Source: Chloroflexota bacterium
GTDB lineage: Bacteria > Chloroflexota > Anaerolineae > Epilineales > SHYO01
NCBI GenBank assembly: GCA_009692745.1
Contig: SHYO01000025.1
Span: 1-35,747 of the forward strand
Length of the DNA stretch: 35,747 nucleotides
Reading direction: 5' to 3'
A program made the position numbers and the translations under genes. How positions within the stretch are numbered: position 1 is the first letter of the stretch; each line of letters opens with the position of its first letter. Below the pieces are notes generated by a model, which was not told the origin of the DNA, searched no databases, and saw only the letters and a program-made list of their open reading frames with translations. Positions 1 through 8,691 of this stretch are shown piece after piece.

Positions 1-343
1 TATAAGTGATACCGGCGCTCAGACTGCTAAAACTTGCCAGCTTTCTACTGTTTGCGTTCAGCATGGCGAGGCAAAACGGTACATTCCAACTCGTTTGGTG
101 CTGGCACTACATATGACATCTCAGGGCTTGGTTCGATGGCGAACGAGGCTAATTTGTGTTTCAGCGACTTCGCTATAGCTAGTCGACAGGCTTAATCGAG
201 ACTGGCGAAAACACAACACTCGAGTTAGTTCTATACACCCGGCTTTTCACCGGAATCGCTGCCTAAGGGTTTTATAGATATGGATAGCACCACCAAATAT
301 TGAAATTGGCGAAAGCTATTGTGCCTGGGTAAAGGAGTGACAT
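1..343. other. Left-edge stretch without a recognised gene
   Basis: No gene is recognised here. One plus-strand frame is open from base 2 to a stop near base 172 (about 57 codons) and could be the tail of a gene entering from the left, but its translation has no motif I know. The final 20 bases carry the ribosome binding site (AAAGGAG) of the next gene. No convincing promoter was found. Confidence 0.4.
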
Positions 344-2527
344 ATGTGCGCTATTAAGCTGGTTAAGGGCAATAGGCGCGCTATACCCCTGGTGTGCATG
401 ATCCTGCTCCTGGTGGGATTTCCCCTCTCCAGTTGCCAAGCGGCGAGCACGGTTGCGCCTGCCACGGAGCGCGCCCTGGCGGATAACGCTTTTCTGGAAA
501 TGCTGGCGCGGGATACATGGCTTTATCTCGGCTCCGATTGGGCCACCGACAACCACCTGCCATGGAGTTGGCGCTCCCGCGCTCCACTGCTAACTGGTGG
601 CGATTATGCCAATCCGGCGGAGATCGGTTTGTTCATGCTCAGCTACATCAGTGCCTATGAGCTGCAGAGAGCGTGGAGTCCACCCTGGCCCGTAGTTGAG
701 GTCGAGATAGGGGCCATCCTTGACCAGTTGCGTGCTTGGCAGACGGGTAGTCAATCCTACCAACCGCATGGCCCCAACGCTTACCAGAACAGCGTCTTCT
801 TGCAAGATTACTGGATTAACTGGAATCCTCCCGTGGTCGGTGCTAATCCAAGGGACCAGGAAGTGCCTTCCGTCGACAATGCCTGGCTAGCAGCCAGTCT
901 GATCACCATCCGAGAATATGCCGAGGCCAAGGGAAGAACCGCCCTGGCGCAGAAGGCAGATGCCATCCTGGGCGACATGAACTTTATGCTCTGGTATCAC
1001 CCTGAAACTCACCGGTTTCGCTGGAAGTTGCCCGACGGTCCTCAGGGACCCTGGCTGGCTGATGATTACTCCAGCGAAAATCGGATTATCAACTTTGTGG
1101 CCCGAGCTTTAGGCCAGCTTAGCGCGGCAGAATACCATGCGAGCCTAAAGGCGCTGGTTCAGGTTCATGCTGTGTATGAGCGAGGGGCATTTGGGCCGAC
1201 CGATGATATCACTGTAGCAAGGGACAATTGGGATGGTTCGTATTTCACCTATTCGGCCCCGGCGCTATTCATGCGTGAGATGCAGACTATCTACGGTACA
1301 GACACTATCAATAAAGCCACCGAGGCGCAGATAGCCTATGCCTCTGACAAAGGATATCCCGTATGGGGGATTTCCGATGCCTTCAATGTGGGAGACAGCT
1401 TCTATGTCGAGCGGGGCGTTTCCCCCAGGCGCAGTTGTGACCCGCAGGATGACAAAGAAGATGGCCTGATCACGCCTCATGCCAGTGCGCTGGCCCTGGG
1501 CACAGTCTACACACAGGCGGCCATGGTCAATTTGCAGAAATTGCGCGATCTTTATCCTGATCTTTACGACGCCGAGTATGGGTTCAAAGATTCCGTCAAT
1601 GTGAATAGCCAGAGGGTGAGCGCGCGCTTCAGCGCCCTGGGACAGGAGTGGCTCTTCCTGTCTCTGATTAATCACCTAAATAACGGTTTTATCAACCAGT
1701 ACTTCTACCGGGATGTGGGGGTACAACAGACCGACACGGAGATGGCGGAGTACCTCGCAGAGGATACGTCACCTCCGCAGTTTTCCTGTAACTCAGGCCC
1801 AGCTCGTCCTCCCACTGCTATAACACATGACCTAGATGCGGGTGCCGCCGATTGGGGTGTCTTTAGCGAAGGTGCAACAGCATGGATCAAGGAGAATGTG
1901 GCCGCACCATCCATCGATGGTAAGGCTCTGCGTTGCGCCCTTATGGGTACGATGCCCTATTCTAACGTTCATTGCTATCGAAACATGTTGCCCGATTCGC
2001 TGGCCAATAGTTTTACCATGACCATGACTTTCATGTTTACACCCACAACTACCTGGAACAACCAGGGAGGGCCATCCACGGTTCAGGCTCTGGAATTCAC
2101 GATGAGCCAATGGCATAACGCTTACCGTTACGAGTTTGCCGTGCAATGGGAAAATGTGGGCAGTGGCGCGCCGCAGTGGCGATACTGGAACTCACAGCCC
2201 GGGCCGGGCCGGTGGGTTTCTTTGGACCCTGCCATTACCCAGCAGTTAGAGGCAGGCCAATGGTATACTTTAACGTTACAAGGTGAAATTTCCAATGGCA
2301 TGGCGCAATTCCAACAGTTCAGCGTGGGTAACCAGCTTCACCCACTGGGCCTCACTATGGCTCCGGCATCTGCACCAGGAGAGCTTGACCGGTTAGCTGT
2401 AGCAGTGCAATTGGACGGCAATTCCACTCAGACCCCCTATTCTGTATACCTGGATAAGGTTGACTTGGATGCATACGGAGGTAGTCGGAAAGATCAGAAG
2501 GCCTTTATACCGTTAGTCTTTAGATGA
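344..2527 (+). CDS. Secreted lipoprotein with DUF3131/glucoamylase-like catalytic region and C-terminal lectin-like domain
   Basis: A 727-residue exported protein. The N-terminus has a basic start, a hydrophobic run (about residues 14-27) and a lipobox LSSC with the lipid-bearing Cys at residue 31, so it should be anchored outside the cytoplasmic membrane. Residues ~45-450 resemble DUF3131/glycoamylase-like alpha-helical barrel proteins: a GGDYANPAEIG segment near residue 85 and DNAWLAASL near 178 match the family's conserved TSPSEIG- and DNGWLA-type motifs. Residues ~530-715 are rich in aromatic beta-strand patterns (FTMTMTFMF, YRYEFAVQWENV, WYTLTLQGEI) and look like a concanavalin-type carbohydrate-binding domain. 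The start is supported by AAAGGAG six bases upstream of ATG. A role in polysaccharide breakdown or binding is inference; the substrate cannot be read from the sequence. It stands alone with long flanks on both sides. Confidence 0.6.
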   Translation: MCAIKLVKGNRRAIPLVCMILLLVGFPLSSCQAASTVAPATERALADNAFLEMLARDTWLYLGSDWATDNHLPWSWRSRAPLLTGGDYANPAEIGLFMLSYISAYELQRAWSPPWPVVEVEIGAILDQLRAWQTGSQSYQPHGPNAYQNSVFLQDYWINWNPPVVGANPRDQEVPSVDNAWLAASLITIREYAEAKGRTALAQKADAILGDMNFMLWYHPETHRFRWKLPDGPQGPWLADDYSSENRIINFVARALGQLSAAEYHASLKALVQVHAVYERGAFGPTDDITVARDNWDGSYFTYSAPALFMREMQTIYGTDTINKATEAQIAYASDKGYPVWGISDAFNVGDSFYVERGVSPRRSCDPQDDKEDGLITPHASALALGTVYTQAAMVNLQKLRDLYPDLYDAEYGFKDSVNVNSQRVSARFSALGQEWLFLSLINHLNNGFINQYFYRDVGVQQTDTEMAEYLAEDTSPPQFSCNSGPARPPTAITHDLDAGAADWGVFSEGATAWIKENVAAPSIDGKALRCALMGTMPYSNVHCYRNMLPDSLANSFTMTMTFMFTPTTTWNNQGGPSTVQALEFTMSQWHNAYRYEFAVQWENVGSGAPQWRYWNSQPGPGRWVSLDPAITQQLEAGQWYTLTLQGEISNGMAQFQQFSVGNQLHPLGLTMAPASAPGELDRLAVAVQLDGNSTQTPYSVYLDKVDLDAYGGSRKDQKAFIPLVFR

Positions 2528-2849
2528 ACTTCCCCTGGTTACGTGGCCAGATAGATAAACGAGTATAATACGATCGGAACCTGATATGCTGCCAATTGCT
2601 TTGCCCTATTCTGTTCTACCGAGCATCTGAGCCAATGCTTGCACTACAGCCATACCGTAGATATAACTTGAGGTTTTCCGAGATAGTATTTCCAAATCCT
2701 GTCCCGACATACCACACGCTGCGTCCAAACCATCGTCGACCTTTTGGACGTCACTTGAGGTTCTACGGCCGGCTTACATAAAAGTCGGGGTTCCTTCTCC
2801 TTTTGCAAATAATCAGCTATTCCCACTGGGGTATCGAAGGTTTAGACAT

Positions 2850-2976
2850 ACCTGTATTCAAGTATAGTGTTCTGGCTAACTCACAAAACTTACCTGTACT
2901 TGCAGACAGGTTTCCGGCCAGGATAGATGTTGCTTGATCACCCACCTGATAAAATTACCTGTTCTGGAGTACAGGT
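2850..2976. promoter_or_regulatory. Cluster of three operator-like dyads upstream of 3110
   Basis: Two 20-base dyads of identical geometry, ACCTGT-N8-ACAGGT, lie at 2892-2911 and 2957-2976. A third, degenerate one keeping only the left half (ACCTGT then ATAGTG) is at 2850-2869. They sit in an otherwise empty 580-base gap, 135-260 bases before the next start codon. The arrangement suggests a dimeric repressor or activator; no such regulator is encoded next door. The rest of 2528-3109 shows nothing I recognise. Confidence 0.4.
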
Positions 2977-3109
2977 TTTGAATCCCCAGCAAATTGGCCT
3001 AAAATCCTGCGACAAAGTCATTTTGCCCGTCAGTTTGATGCTTCCTAAATCTTGTAAAATTACGTCTTAAAACCTTGCGTTTTCCAATGTGGATAACGGG
3101 AGAGTACAA

Positions 3110-4006
3110 ATGCAACCCTGCACGCTCCGTATTGAACCGGCAGTCAAGAACACCCACACCCCTCATCCCGCCACAAGCGGTAGCGACCTGGAAATCGTCC
3201 AGGTCTTCCTCTTTGCCCAAGGCTACGAATATCAACATGGCGGCCAGATCTGGGGTCTGCCTAGATATTGGTTCATGTACCTTCCTGAGCAAATTTATGT
3301 AAACCATGAATCCTGGCGCTTTCAGTTCGGTATGGATTGGCAAGAACAGGATGGGCACTGGTCCTATACTGGTGCTCCTATCCGCAATCTCCTGGGCCTC
3401 TGGCGATACGTAGATGGTAGGGCTAAGTTAGACTTTGCCGAGGCTAAAAAGAGACCCACCATCGGCGCCCAAAGTGCCGAAATCTGGGCCGATGATACGG
3501 GATTGCATTACTCCATCGGCGTTAAAAACACCACCGCTGAGGTCTGGCATGACGTGTATCAGTGGATCTGCCTGGATAGCTTCCTCTCACCCGAAACCGG
3601 TTTCCGGCCCCACTTCCGTACCTCTGCCGGGTGGATCGCCTACCAGGATATTCCTAACATTGACCAGCACCGCTACTTTCCGCCTCCTGGTATGGAGTCC
3701 GAGTATGCCCGCACCCTGGGAAAACGCTGCACTCCCTTGGAATTTGCCATCGATATTCCGGCAGTCGTAGCCTGGAACATCGTCGATGAAGGCCCGTTGC
3801 TCACCTGCCACTACTCACGCCAGGCCGTGGGCGTGGGCGCCAACCAGATGACCCCCTGCACCGACGTCTTCCTCTGGTACGGCGACATCGCTCCCGGCGA
3901 GGAAAAGACCCGCTGGGGTCACGTCTGGATCGGCCCCTCCACCCTGGTGGATTTTGATGCCACGCTGCAGGATCTGCTGCCACTGTGGCACCAGCGGGAG
4001 AGTTAA
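3110..4006 (+). CDS. Unknown protein, full-length member of a tandem pair
   Basis: A 298-residue protein of no family I recognise. The ATG at 3110 is preferred over an in-frame GTG at 3089 because GGGAGAG lies five bases before it. There is no signal peptide or membrane segment. The sequence is rich in Trp, Tyr and His, with alternating patterns typical of a beta-sandwich; conserved stretches include QWICLDSFLSPETGFRPHF, IDQHRYFPPPG and TDVFLWYGDIAPGEEKTRWG. From about residue 60 on it aligns with the next gene (4082-4825), to which it is roughly 85% identical. Three dyads upstream suggest regulated expression. A sugar- or lipid-binding or epimerase-like role is possible for such folds, but nothing visible decides it. 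Confidence 0.6.
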   Translation: MQPCTLRIEPAVKNTHTPHPATSGSDLEIVQVFLFAQGYEYQHGGQIWGLPRYWFMYLPEQIYVNHESWRFQFGMDWQEQDGHWSYTGAPIRNLLGLWRYVDGRAKLDFAEAKKRPTIGAQSAEIWADDTGLHYSIGVKNTTAEVWHDVYQWICLDSFLSPETGFRPHFRTSAGWIAYQDIPNIDQHRYFPPPGMESEYARTLGKRCTPLEFAIDIPAVVAWNIVDEGPLLTCHYSRQAVGVGANQMTPCTDVFLWYGDIAPGEEKTRWGHVWIGPSTLVDFDATLQDLLPLWHQRES

Positions 4007-4081
4007 TGGGCTGCCGCTAAGGATCTTTTAGAAGATCAGCTATGCGCATTAGACTCTGCACATCGAGGAGTTCACACCCTA

Positions 4082-4825
4082 ATGTGTTTTCTAATGGGTC
4101 TCCCGGAGCAGATCTATGCCAACGGCGAGAATTGGCGCTTCCAGTTCGGCATGGATTGGCAGGAAAAAGCGGGGCGCTGGTCCTATACCGCCGCGCCTTT
4201 GCGCAACCTGCGCGGCTGCTGGCAATATGTGGACGGTAGAGCGAAGCTGGACTTTGCCGAAGGTGCCAGGCAGCCGGTCATCGGCGCCCAAAGCGCCGCC
4301 ATCTGGGCTGATGAGACGGGAGTGCATTACTCGGTCGGCGTCAAAAATACCACCGCTGAGGTCTGGCGCGACGTATATCAATGGATCTGCCTGGACAGCT
4401 TCCTCTCACCCGAAACCGGTTTCCGGCCCCACTTCCACACCTCTGCCGGGTGGATCGCCTACCAGGATATCCCCCATATTGACCAGCACCGCTACTTTCC
4501 GCCTCCCGGCCGGGAGGCGGAGTATGACCGCACCCTGGGCAAACGTCGCACGCCCCTGGAATTTGCCATCGACATTCCGGCAGTCGTAGCCTGGAACATC
4601 GTCGATGAGGGACCGCTGCTCACCTGCCACTATTCGCGCCATGCCGTGGGCATCGGCGCCAACCAGATGACTCCCTGCACCGACGTCTTCCTCTGGTACG
4701 GCGACATCGCCCCCGGCGAAGAAAAGACCCGCTGGGGCCACGTCTGGATCGGCCCGGCCTTCCTGGTGGATTTTGATGCCACGCTGCAGGAATTGGTACC
4801 ACAGTGGCACCGGCGGGAGAGTTAA
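4082..4825 (+). CDS. N-terminally shortened paralogue of the 3110-4006 gene
   Basis: A 247-residue product that matches the previous protein from LPEQIY (its residue 7) to the shared C-terminal RRES/QRES end, at both protein and DNA level. The first ~60 residues of the longer copy have no counterpart: the 75 bases between the two genes are unrelated to the longer copy's 5' region. This points to a tandem duplication whose second copy lost its 5' end, or to a duplication that began inside the gene. The reading frame is uninterrupted and differences from copy one are mostly conservative, so the copy has probably been under selection or is recent. A weak GAGGAG lies 11 bases before ATG. It converges on the dehydrogenase gene, 39 bases away. 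Confidence 0.5.
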   Translation: MCFLMGLPEQIYANGENWRFQFGMDWQEKAGRWSYTAAPLRNLRGCWQYVDGRAKLDFAEGARQPVIGAQSAAIWADETGVHYSVGVKNTTAEVWRDVYQWICLDSFLSPETGFRPHFHTSAGWIAYQDIPHIDQHRYFPPPGREAEYDRTLGKRRTPLEFAIDIPAVVAWNIVDEGPLLTCHYSRHAVGIGANQMTPCTDVFLWYGDIAPGEEKTRWGHVWIGPAFLVDFDATLQELVPQWHRRES

Positions 4826-4864
4826 AGGGAGAAAATAATTCTGCCGCCGCAGTTTACCTCTACC

Positions 4865-5836
4865 TTAAACTATCCTTGACCACACCTCAGGGTTGACCAG
4901 GTGCGCCGGCCGTGCGCCGCGCAGCACCTGCAACGCCTGCGTAATCGCCGTGCGCCACAGCCGATCTTTGCTCGCCGTAGTCACCCCTGCGATGTGGGGC
5001 GTCGCAACTACATTTTCACGATGCAGCAGGGGGTTATCAGGATGCGGCGGTTCCGGGTCAAATACATCCAGTCCGGCCCCACGTATATGGCCGGACTCTA
5101 GCGCCTCGATCAGGGCGGTCTCATCCACCAGACCGCCGCGCGCGGCATTTATCAGTATCGCGCCAGTCTTCATCTGTGCCAACCGTGCGCCATTGATCAG
5201 GTGGCGTGTCGCCGGGGTCAATGGCATGTGAAGCGACACGATGTCGGCTGTCCGTAATAATTCTTCTACCGTTGGCAGCATTTCCACCCCCATCCCCAGG
5301 GCGCGCTCGCTAGAGATATAGGGATCAAAGGCTACCACCTCCATACCCAGGGCCAGCGCCACCTTTGCCACGTGGCTGCCGATGCGGCCTAATCCCACCA
5401 CACCCAGCCGCAGGCCATACAATTCCAGGCCATTGTGGTCGTTGAAGAAATCTTTCTTTTCGCGGCGTTGCATCGCGCCTTCCACCTGCTTGAGCTCTTT
5501 AGCCACGGCCAGCATCAAGGTGATGGTATGCTCGGCGGTGGAGATCGTTGGCCCATCAGGCGCGTTGCACACCGCGATCCCGCGCGCTGTGGCATCGGCG
5601 ATAGCGATATTATCAAAGCCGATACCGGTGCGCGAGATGACTCGTAACAGCGGCGCCTGATCCATCAGCGCGCCGTCGTAGCGTATCCTTGATGCCGCGA
5701 TAATTGCCTGGGCTTCCGGCAAAGCCATCAGCGGAGATGCAGGCGTGGCACTGGCTGGACCAATCGCCAACGCCACACCTTCTAGCATCGCAGTATAGGC
5801 CGGCGGGACGGCCCGCTCAAACCAAACTCGAAACAT
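4865..5836 (-). CDS. D-2-hydroxyacid dehydrogenase (phosphoglycerate dehydrogenase-like)
   Basis: A 323-residue NAD-dependent oxidoreductase of the D-isomer-specific 2-hydroxyacid dehydrogenase family. Visible marks in order: RTGIGFDNI (substrate-side loop with the catalytic-region Arg-Thr-Gly), the Rossmann fold GLGRIGSHVA, HMPLTPATRHL, NAARGGLVDETAL (catalytic Arg), DVFDPEPP (catalytic Glu) and ATPHIAG (catalytic His). The length is that of short family members without an ACT/ASB domain, so it is not a classical regulated SerA. The start ATG is chosen because GGAGG lies five bases upstream; an in-frame TTG 12 bases earlier overlaps that site. It lies 19 bases downstream of the isomerase-like gene (5856-6623) and is probably co-transcribed with it. 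The substrate is unknown; the partner suggests metabolism of a small chiral acid. Confidence 0.85.
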   Translation of the reverse strand: MFRVWFERAVPPAYTAMLEGVALAIGPASATPASPLMALPEAQAIIAASRIRYDGALMDQAPLLRVISRTGIGFDNIAIADATARGIAVCNAPDGPTISTAEHTITLMLAVAKELKQVEGAMQRREKKDFFNDHNGLELYGLRLGVVGLGRIGSHVAKVALALGMEVVAFDPYISSERALGMGVEMLPTVEELLRTADIVSLHMPLTPATRHLINGARLAQMKTGAILINAARGGLVDETALIEALESGHIRGAGLDVFDPEPPHPDNPLLHRENVVATPHIAGVTTASKDRLWRTAITQALQVLRGARPAHLVNPEVWSRIV

Positions 5837-5855
5837 ATTTTCCTCCAATCTATCC

Positions 5856-6623
5856 CTAAGGTGTAGATAAATAATTTGCCAGCAAGATGCCGCGTCCCGC
5901 TACGGGGGTTTTGATCCCGGCCAGGCGCAGCGCTGCCCAGATGCTCACAGCCGGGGCGCTGACCACCGGCTTACCCAGGTCCTCCTCTAGGGCTTCTATC
6001 ACGGCTGCGGTGCGGATGCCGCTGCAGGCCAGTAAGACACACTCTGCCTCCGGCGTATCTACTGACCGGGCCAGGTCGTACCAGACCGAGGGTGGGGTGT
6101 TGCCGATCTGCCACTCAGTTTCCAGCCCGGCGCTGCGGCTGCCGGTGACGGTAAAGCCGTTTCCGGCCAGGAATTTTTCCAGCAGTGCAGTGACGCTGGG
6201 GGGATAAGGCGCTACCACCGCCACCCTGTTTATACCCAGCGCCCGCAGCGCCTGCACCTGGGCCGTACTGATAGTCGTAGCCGGGATATTTACGGTGCGC
6301 TGGATAGCGGCCGCAATCTCCACATCGCTGCCCACGCCGCGCACAAAACTGCACGAATTACACAGAAAGACCAGCGCTTTAGGTCTGGTGATCCGCAAAG
6401 TCTCGGCGGCATCCAGGATTGGTCCTAGTTCGGCGTAGCTATCTACCATGCTGGGGCTGAGCGGCTCAAAGCGCGTATTCGTGCGATAGCGGGTAAATAT
6501 CAACGAGACGCCATCGGGTAAGTACTGCCAGTACTCATCGTCATTGATAGCATCATCCGGCGTCAGCAGCCCTAAGCGCGCCCGCCAGCCACCCACTCCG
6601 CCGGCAGATGTGTAACTTGCCAT
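5856..6623 (-). CDS. Asp/Glu racemase superfamily protein (maleate isomerase/arylmalonate decarboxylase-like)
   Basis: A 255-residue two-lobed Asp/Glu/hydantoin racemase-superfamily enzyme. Two cysteines fall at the expected lobe positions: C88 in FLCNSCSF and C200 in LLACSGIRT, the arrangement of maleate cis-trans isomerases and racemases that use a Cys pair. The typical C-terminal SAPAVSIWAALRLAGI helix (equivalent to the 'NQATLWALLR' region) follows. The ATG at 6623 is preceded by GGGGAGGG eight bases away. It is the first gene of a two-gene unit with the hydroxyacid dehydrogenase and is divergent from mutL. The exact reaction cannot be read from the sequence. A second family member lies at 21011-21742 but has only one of the two cysteines. 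Confidence 0.75.
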   Translation of the reverse strand: MASYTSAGGVGGWRARLGLLTPDDAINDDEYWQYLPDGVSLIFTRYRTNTRFEPLSPSMVDSYAELGPILDAAETLRITRPKALVFLCNSCSFVRGVGSDVEIAAAIQRTVNIPATTISTAQVQALRALGINRVAVVAPYPPSVTALLEKFLAGNGFTVTGSRSAGLETEWQIGNTPPSVWYDLARSVDTPEAECVLLACSGIRTAAVIEALEEDLGKPVVSAPAVSIWAALRLAGIKTPVAGRGILLANYLSTP

Positions 6624-6644
6624 TTTTGCATCTCCCTCCCCATT

Positions 6645-6671
6645 GTAGGACAATTTTGAAAATTGTCCTAC
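6645..6671. repeat. 12-bp perfect inverted repeat upstream of the isomerase gene
   Basis: Arms GTAGGACAATTT and AAATTGTCCTAC are separated by three bases. It lies 21 bases upstream of the minus-strand start at 6623, so it would form a hairpin in the leader of that mRNA or act as an operator. It shares the core AGGACA...TGTCCT with the palindrome at 6761-6792, but with a different spacing. Confidence 0.7.
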
Positions 6672-6732
6672 TGGATAGTCTGAACTTTACAGGATTTTAC
6701 ATCGGATAGCGGAAATGCAGTAATCATATCCC

Positions 6733-6761
6733 TGGACAATGGCCGCGGGATCATGTAAAAT
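6733..6761 (+). promoter_or_regulatory. Probable sigma-70-type promoter of mutL
   Basis: TGGACA (6733-6738), a 17-base spacer and TAAAAT (6756-6761). Transcription would start near 6768, inside the inverted repeat at 6761-6792. Confidence 0.5.
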
Positions 6762-6792
6762 TTCTAAGGACAGATGTATCTGTCCTTAGAAA
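6761..6792. repeat. 15-bp perfect inverted repeat at the mutL transcription start
   Basis: Arms TTTCTAAGGACAGAT and ATCTGTCCTTAGAAA flank a two-base centre. It overlaps the last base of the predicted -10 box and ends 13 bases before the mutL ATG. It could be an operator, or a hairpin that hides the ribosome binding site; it could also be a copy of a dispersed palindromic repeat. Confidence 0.75.
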
Positions 6793-6805
6793 GGTCTATC
6801 GCACC

Positions 6806-8641
6806 ATGCCTATCCAGGTTTTACCGCCCGACTTAGCCGCTAAAATCGCGGCTGGCGAGGTCATCGAGCGCCCGGCCTCCGTGGTCAAAGAGCTGGTTGA
6901 AAATGCGCTGGACGCGGGCGCCACCACCATCAACGTAGAGATCCGCGAAGGGGGCCAGCGCCTCATTCGGGTGGCAGATAACGGCTGCGGCATCCCGGCG
7001 GCTGAAGCTGAAATTGCCTTTGCCCGCCATGCCACCAGTAAGCTCCAATCCGTCGACGATCTGAGCCGGATCCGCACCCTCGGCTTTCGCGGTGAGGCCC
7101 TGCCCAGCATCGCCGCCGTTACCCATATCACCTTCCTGACCCGCAGTAACACAGAGAGCGCCGGCATTTATCTGCGTCTGGAAGCCGGTGAGCTCGTCTC
7201 CCGCGAAAGTCGCGGCGCCCCGGCCGGTACGATCATCACCGCCGAGCACCTCTTTTATAACATTCCTGCGCGCCGTAAATTCTTGCGTCGCCCTGCTACC
7301 GAGGCCGGCTATATTCAGGAGATCGTCACCCGCTATACTCTGGCCTATCCCGAGCGGCGCTTTCGCCTGGAAGTTGATGGACGTATCACCTTTCAAGCCC
7401 CCGGCACGGGTAAAATGGAAGATGCCCTAATAGCTGTGTACGGGGTCGATACTGCGCGGCAAATGCTGCTGCTGCCCCAAGCTGCTGCGGCTGAGGGGGA
7501 TACCCCGGAGCAGGTCGAGCTGGAAGTAGCCGGTTTTGTCGGTCCCCCCAGTCTACATCGCGCCAATCGCAAAGATCTCACCTTTTTTGTGAATCACCGC
7601 TGGATTCAGGATCGCAGTCTGGCCTTCGCCGTGCAAGAAGCTTACCATACCTTGCTCCCGGTGGGGCGCTATCCCGTGGGCGTCATCACTATCTCCATCG
7701 ACCCCGCCGCGGTGGATGTCAATGTACACCCAAGCAAGAACGAAGTCCGCTTCCTGGCGCCCCATCACGTCTTTTCCGCGGTGCAACGCGCCGTGCGCCG
7801 TGTCGTGGTGGAAGAATCTGGCATTCCCCAGATTACCTTCTCACCTGCGTCTGATCCCTGGCACGACACAACCGCATTCGGCGGGCACAGCCGAGCCGCG
7901 AATTTACGCGTAAGCAGCGCGCCATCTGCTTCCCAACCGGCTTATACCCGTCTGGCGCTTGATCTACATCGCCCCTTGGATTCGCCGCTCTCCTTACCCG
8001 GCGCAGAATCGGCGCAAAGTGATCTGCCGTTACAATTTGAGCCTCACGAAGAAGCGCAGAAGCTGCCCTTCTTGCGCGTTGTGGGGCAGGTTTCTAAATC
8101 CTACATCATCGCCGAAGGGCCTGAGGGCATGTACATGATCGATCAACATGCGGCCCACGAGCGCATCCTCTACGAGCAGTTTATGGCGCAGAGAGGGCAT
8201 GGCCCGGTGGCGAGCCAGGCTCTGCTGGAACCGGTGGTGGTCCATATCCCACCAGCTCAGGTTGAGTTTGCCGTGGAGAGTGTGGAAATCTTGGCCGGGT
8301 TAGGCTTTCACCTGGAACCGTTCGGTGGCGACACCTTCCTGCTGCGCACCCTACCCGCCCTCATTCAACATAGCCAGCCGGTGAGTTTATTGCTGGATGT
8401 ACTGCAGGAGTTGGAGGAAGAGCGCCCCACCACCGTCCACCAGGAACGCGAAGCTGCCCTGACCCGCGCCGTCTGTAAGCGCGCCGCCGTCAAAGCTGGG
8501 CAAACTCTGAACGTGGCGGAAATGAGTGCTCTGATACAGCACCTGGAGAGTTGCGCCCAGCCACGTACCTGCCCTCATGGCCGTCCTACCATGATCCATC
8601 TCAGCAACGGCCAGCTAGAGCGAGAATTCGGTCGTCGCTAA
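6806..8641 (+). CDS. mutL: DNA mismatch repair protein MutL (endonuclease type)
   Basis: A 611-residue MutL. The N-terminal GHKL ATPase shows all signature motifs: ELVENALDAGA (residues ~30-40), DNGCGI, TLGFRGEAL and the GTII...LFYNIPARRKFL segment. A variable linker (~345-420) follows, then the C-terminal dimerisation/endonuclease domain with DQHAAHERILYE (~445-456), matching DQHA-x2-E-x4-E. Downstream are a CKRAAVKAGQ segment and CPHGRPT near residue 588, both part of the zinc-binding endonuclease site. It should therefore nick the nascent strand itself, as in bacteria without MutH. Its ribosome binding site is weak (AGAAAGG, 12 bases away) and lies in the right arm of the 6761-6792 palindrome. 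No mutS is in view. thrC follows after 50 bases. Confidence 0.96.
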   Translation: MPIQVLPPDLAAKIAAGEVIERPASVVKELVENALDAGATTINVEIREGGQRLIRVADNGCGIPAAEAEIAFARHATSKLQSVDDLSRIRTLGFRGEALPSIAAVTHITFLTRSNTESAGIYLRLEAGELVSRESRGAPAGTIITAEHLFYNIPARRKFLRRPATEAGYIQEIVTRYTLAYPERRFRLEVDGRITFQAPGTGKMEDALIAVYGVDTARQMLLLPQAAAAEGDTPEQVELEVAGFVGPPSLHRANRKDLTFFVNHRWIQDRSLAFAVQEAYHTLLPVGRYPVGVITISIDPAAVDVNVHPSKNEVRFLAPHHVFSAVQRAVRRVVVEESGIPQITFSPASDPWHDTTAFGGHSRAANLRVSSAPSASQPAYTRLALDLHRPLDSPLSLPGAESAQSDLPLQFEPHEEAQKLPFLRVVGQVSKSYIIAEGPEGMYMIDQHAAHERILYEQFMAQRGHGPVASQALLEPVVVHIPPAQVEFAVESVEILAGLGFHLEPFGGDTFLLRTLPALIQHSQPVSLLLDVLQELEEERPTTVHQEREAALTRAVCKRAAVKAGQTLNVAEMSALIQHLESCAQPRTCPHGRPTMIHLSNGQLEREFGRR

Positions 8642-8660
8642 ATGCTTCTAACGGGATTTG

Positions 8661-8674
8661 CTGAGAGTACTCAG
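8661..8674. repeat. Short dispersed hairpin repeat, copy 1 (mutL-thrC gap)
   Basis: CTGAGAGTACTCAG, with the stem GCTGAG/CTCAGC around AGTA. It lies in the 50-base gap before thrC, directly ahead of its GGGAG. The 19 bases GCTGAGAGTACTCAGCTTG recur exactly at copy 2 (10476-10494). Confidence 0.7.
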
Positions 8675-8691
8675 CTTGGGAGAAATCTACC

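Noticed and set aside
2596..2826. Two ~60-codon frames in the 2528-3109 gap
   Set aside because: They lack ribosome binding sites and any recognisable protein pattern, and overlap each other on opposite strands.
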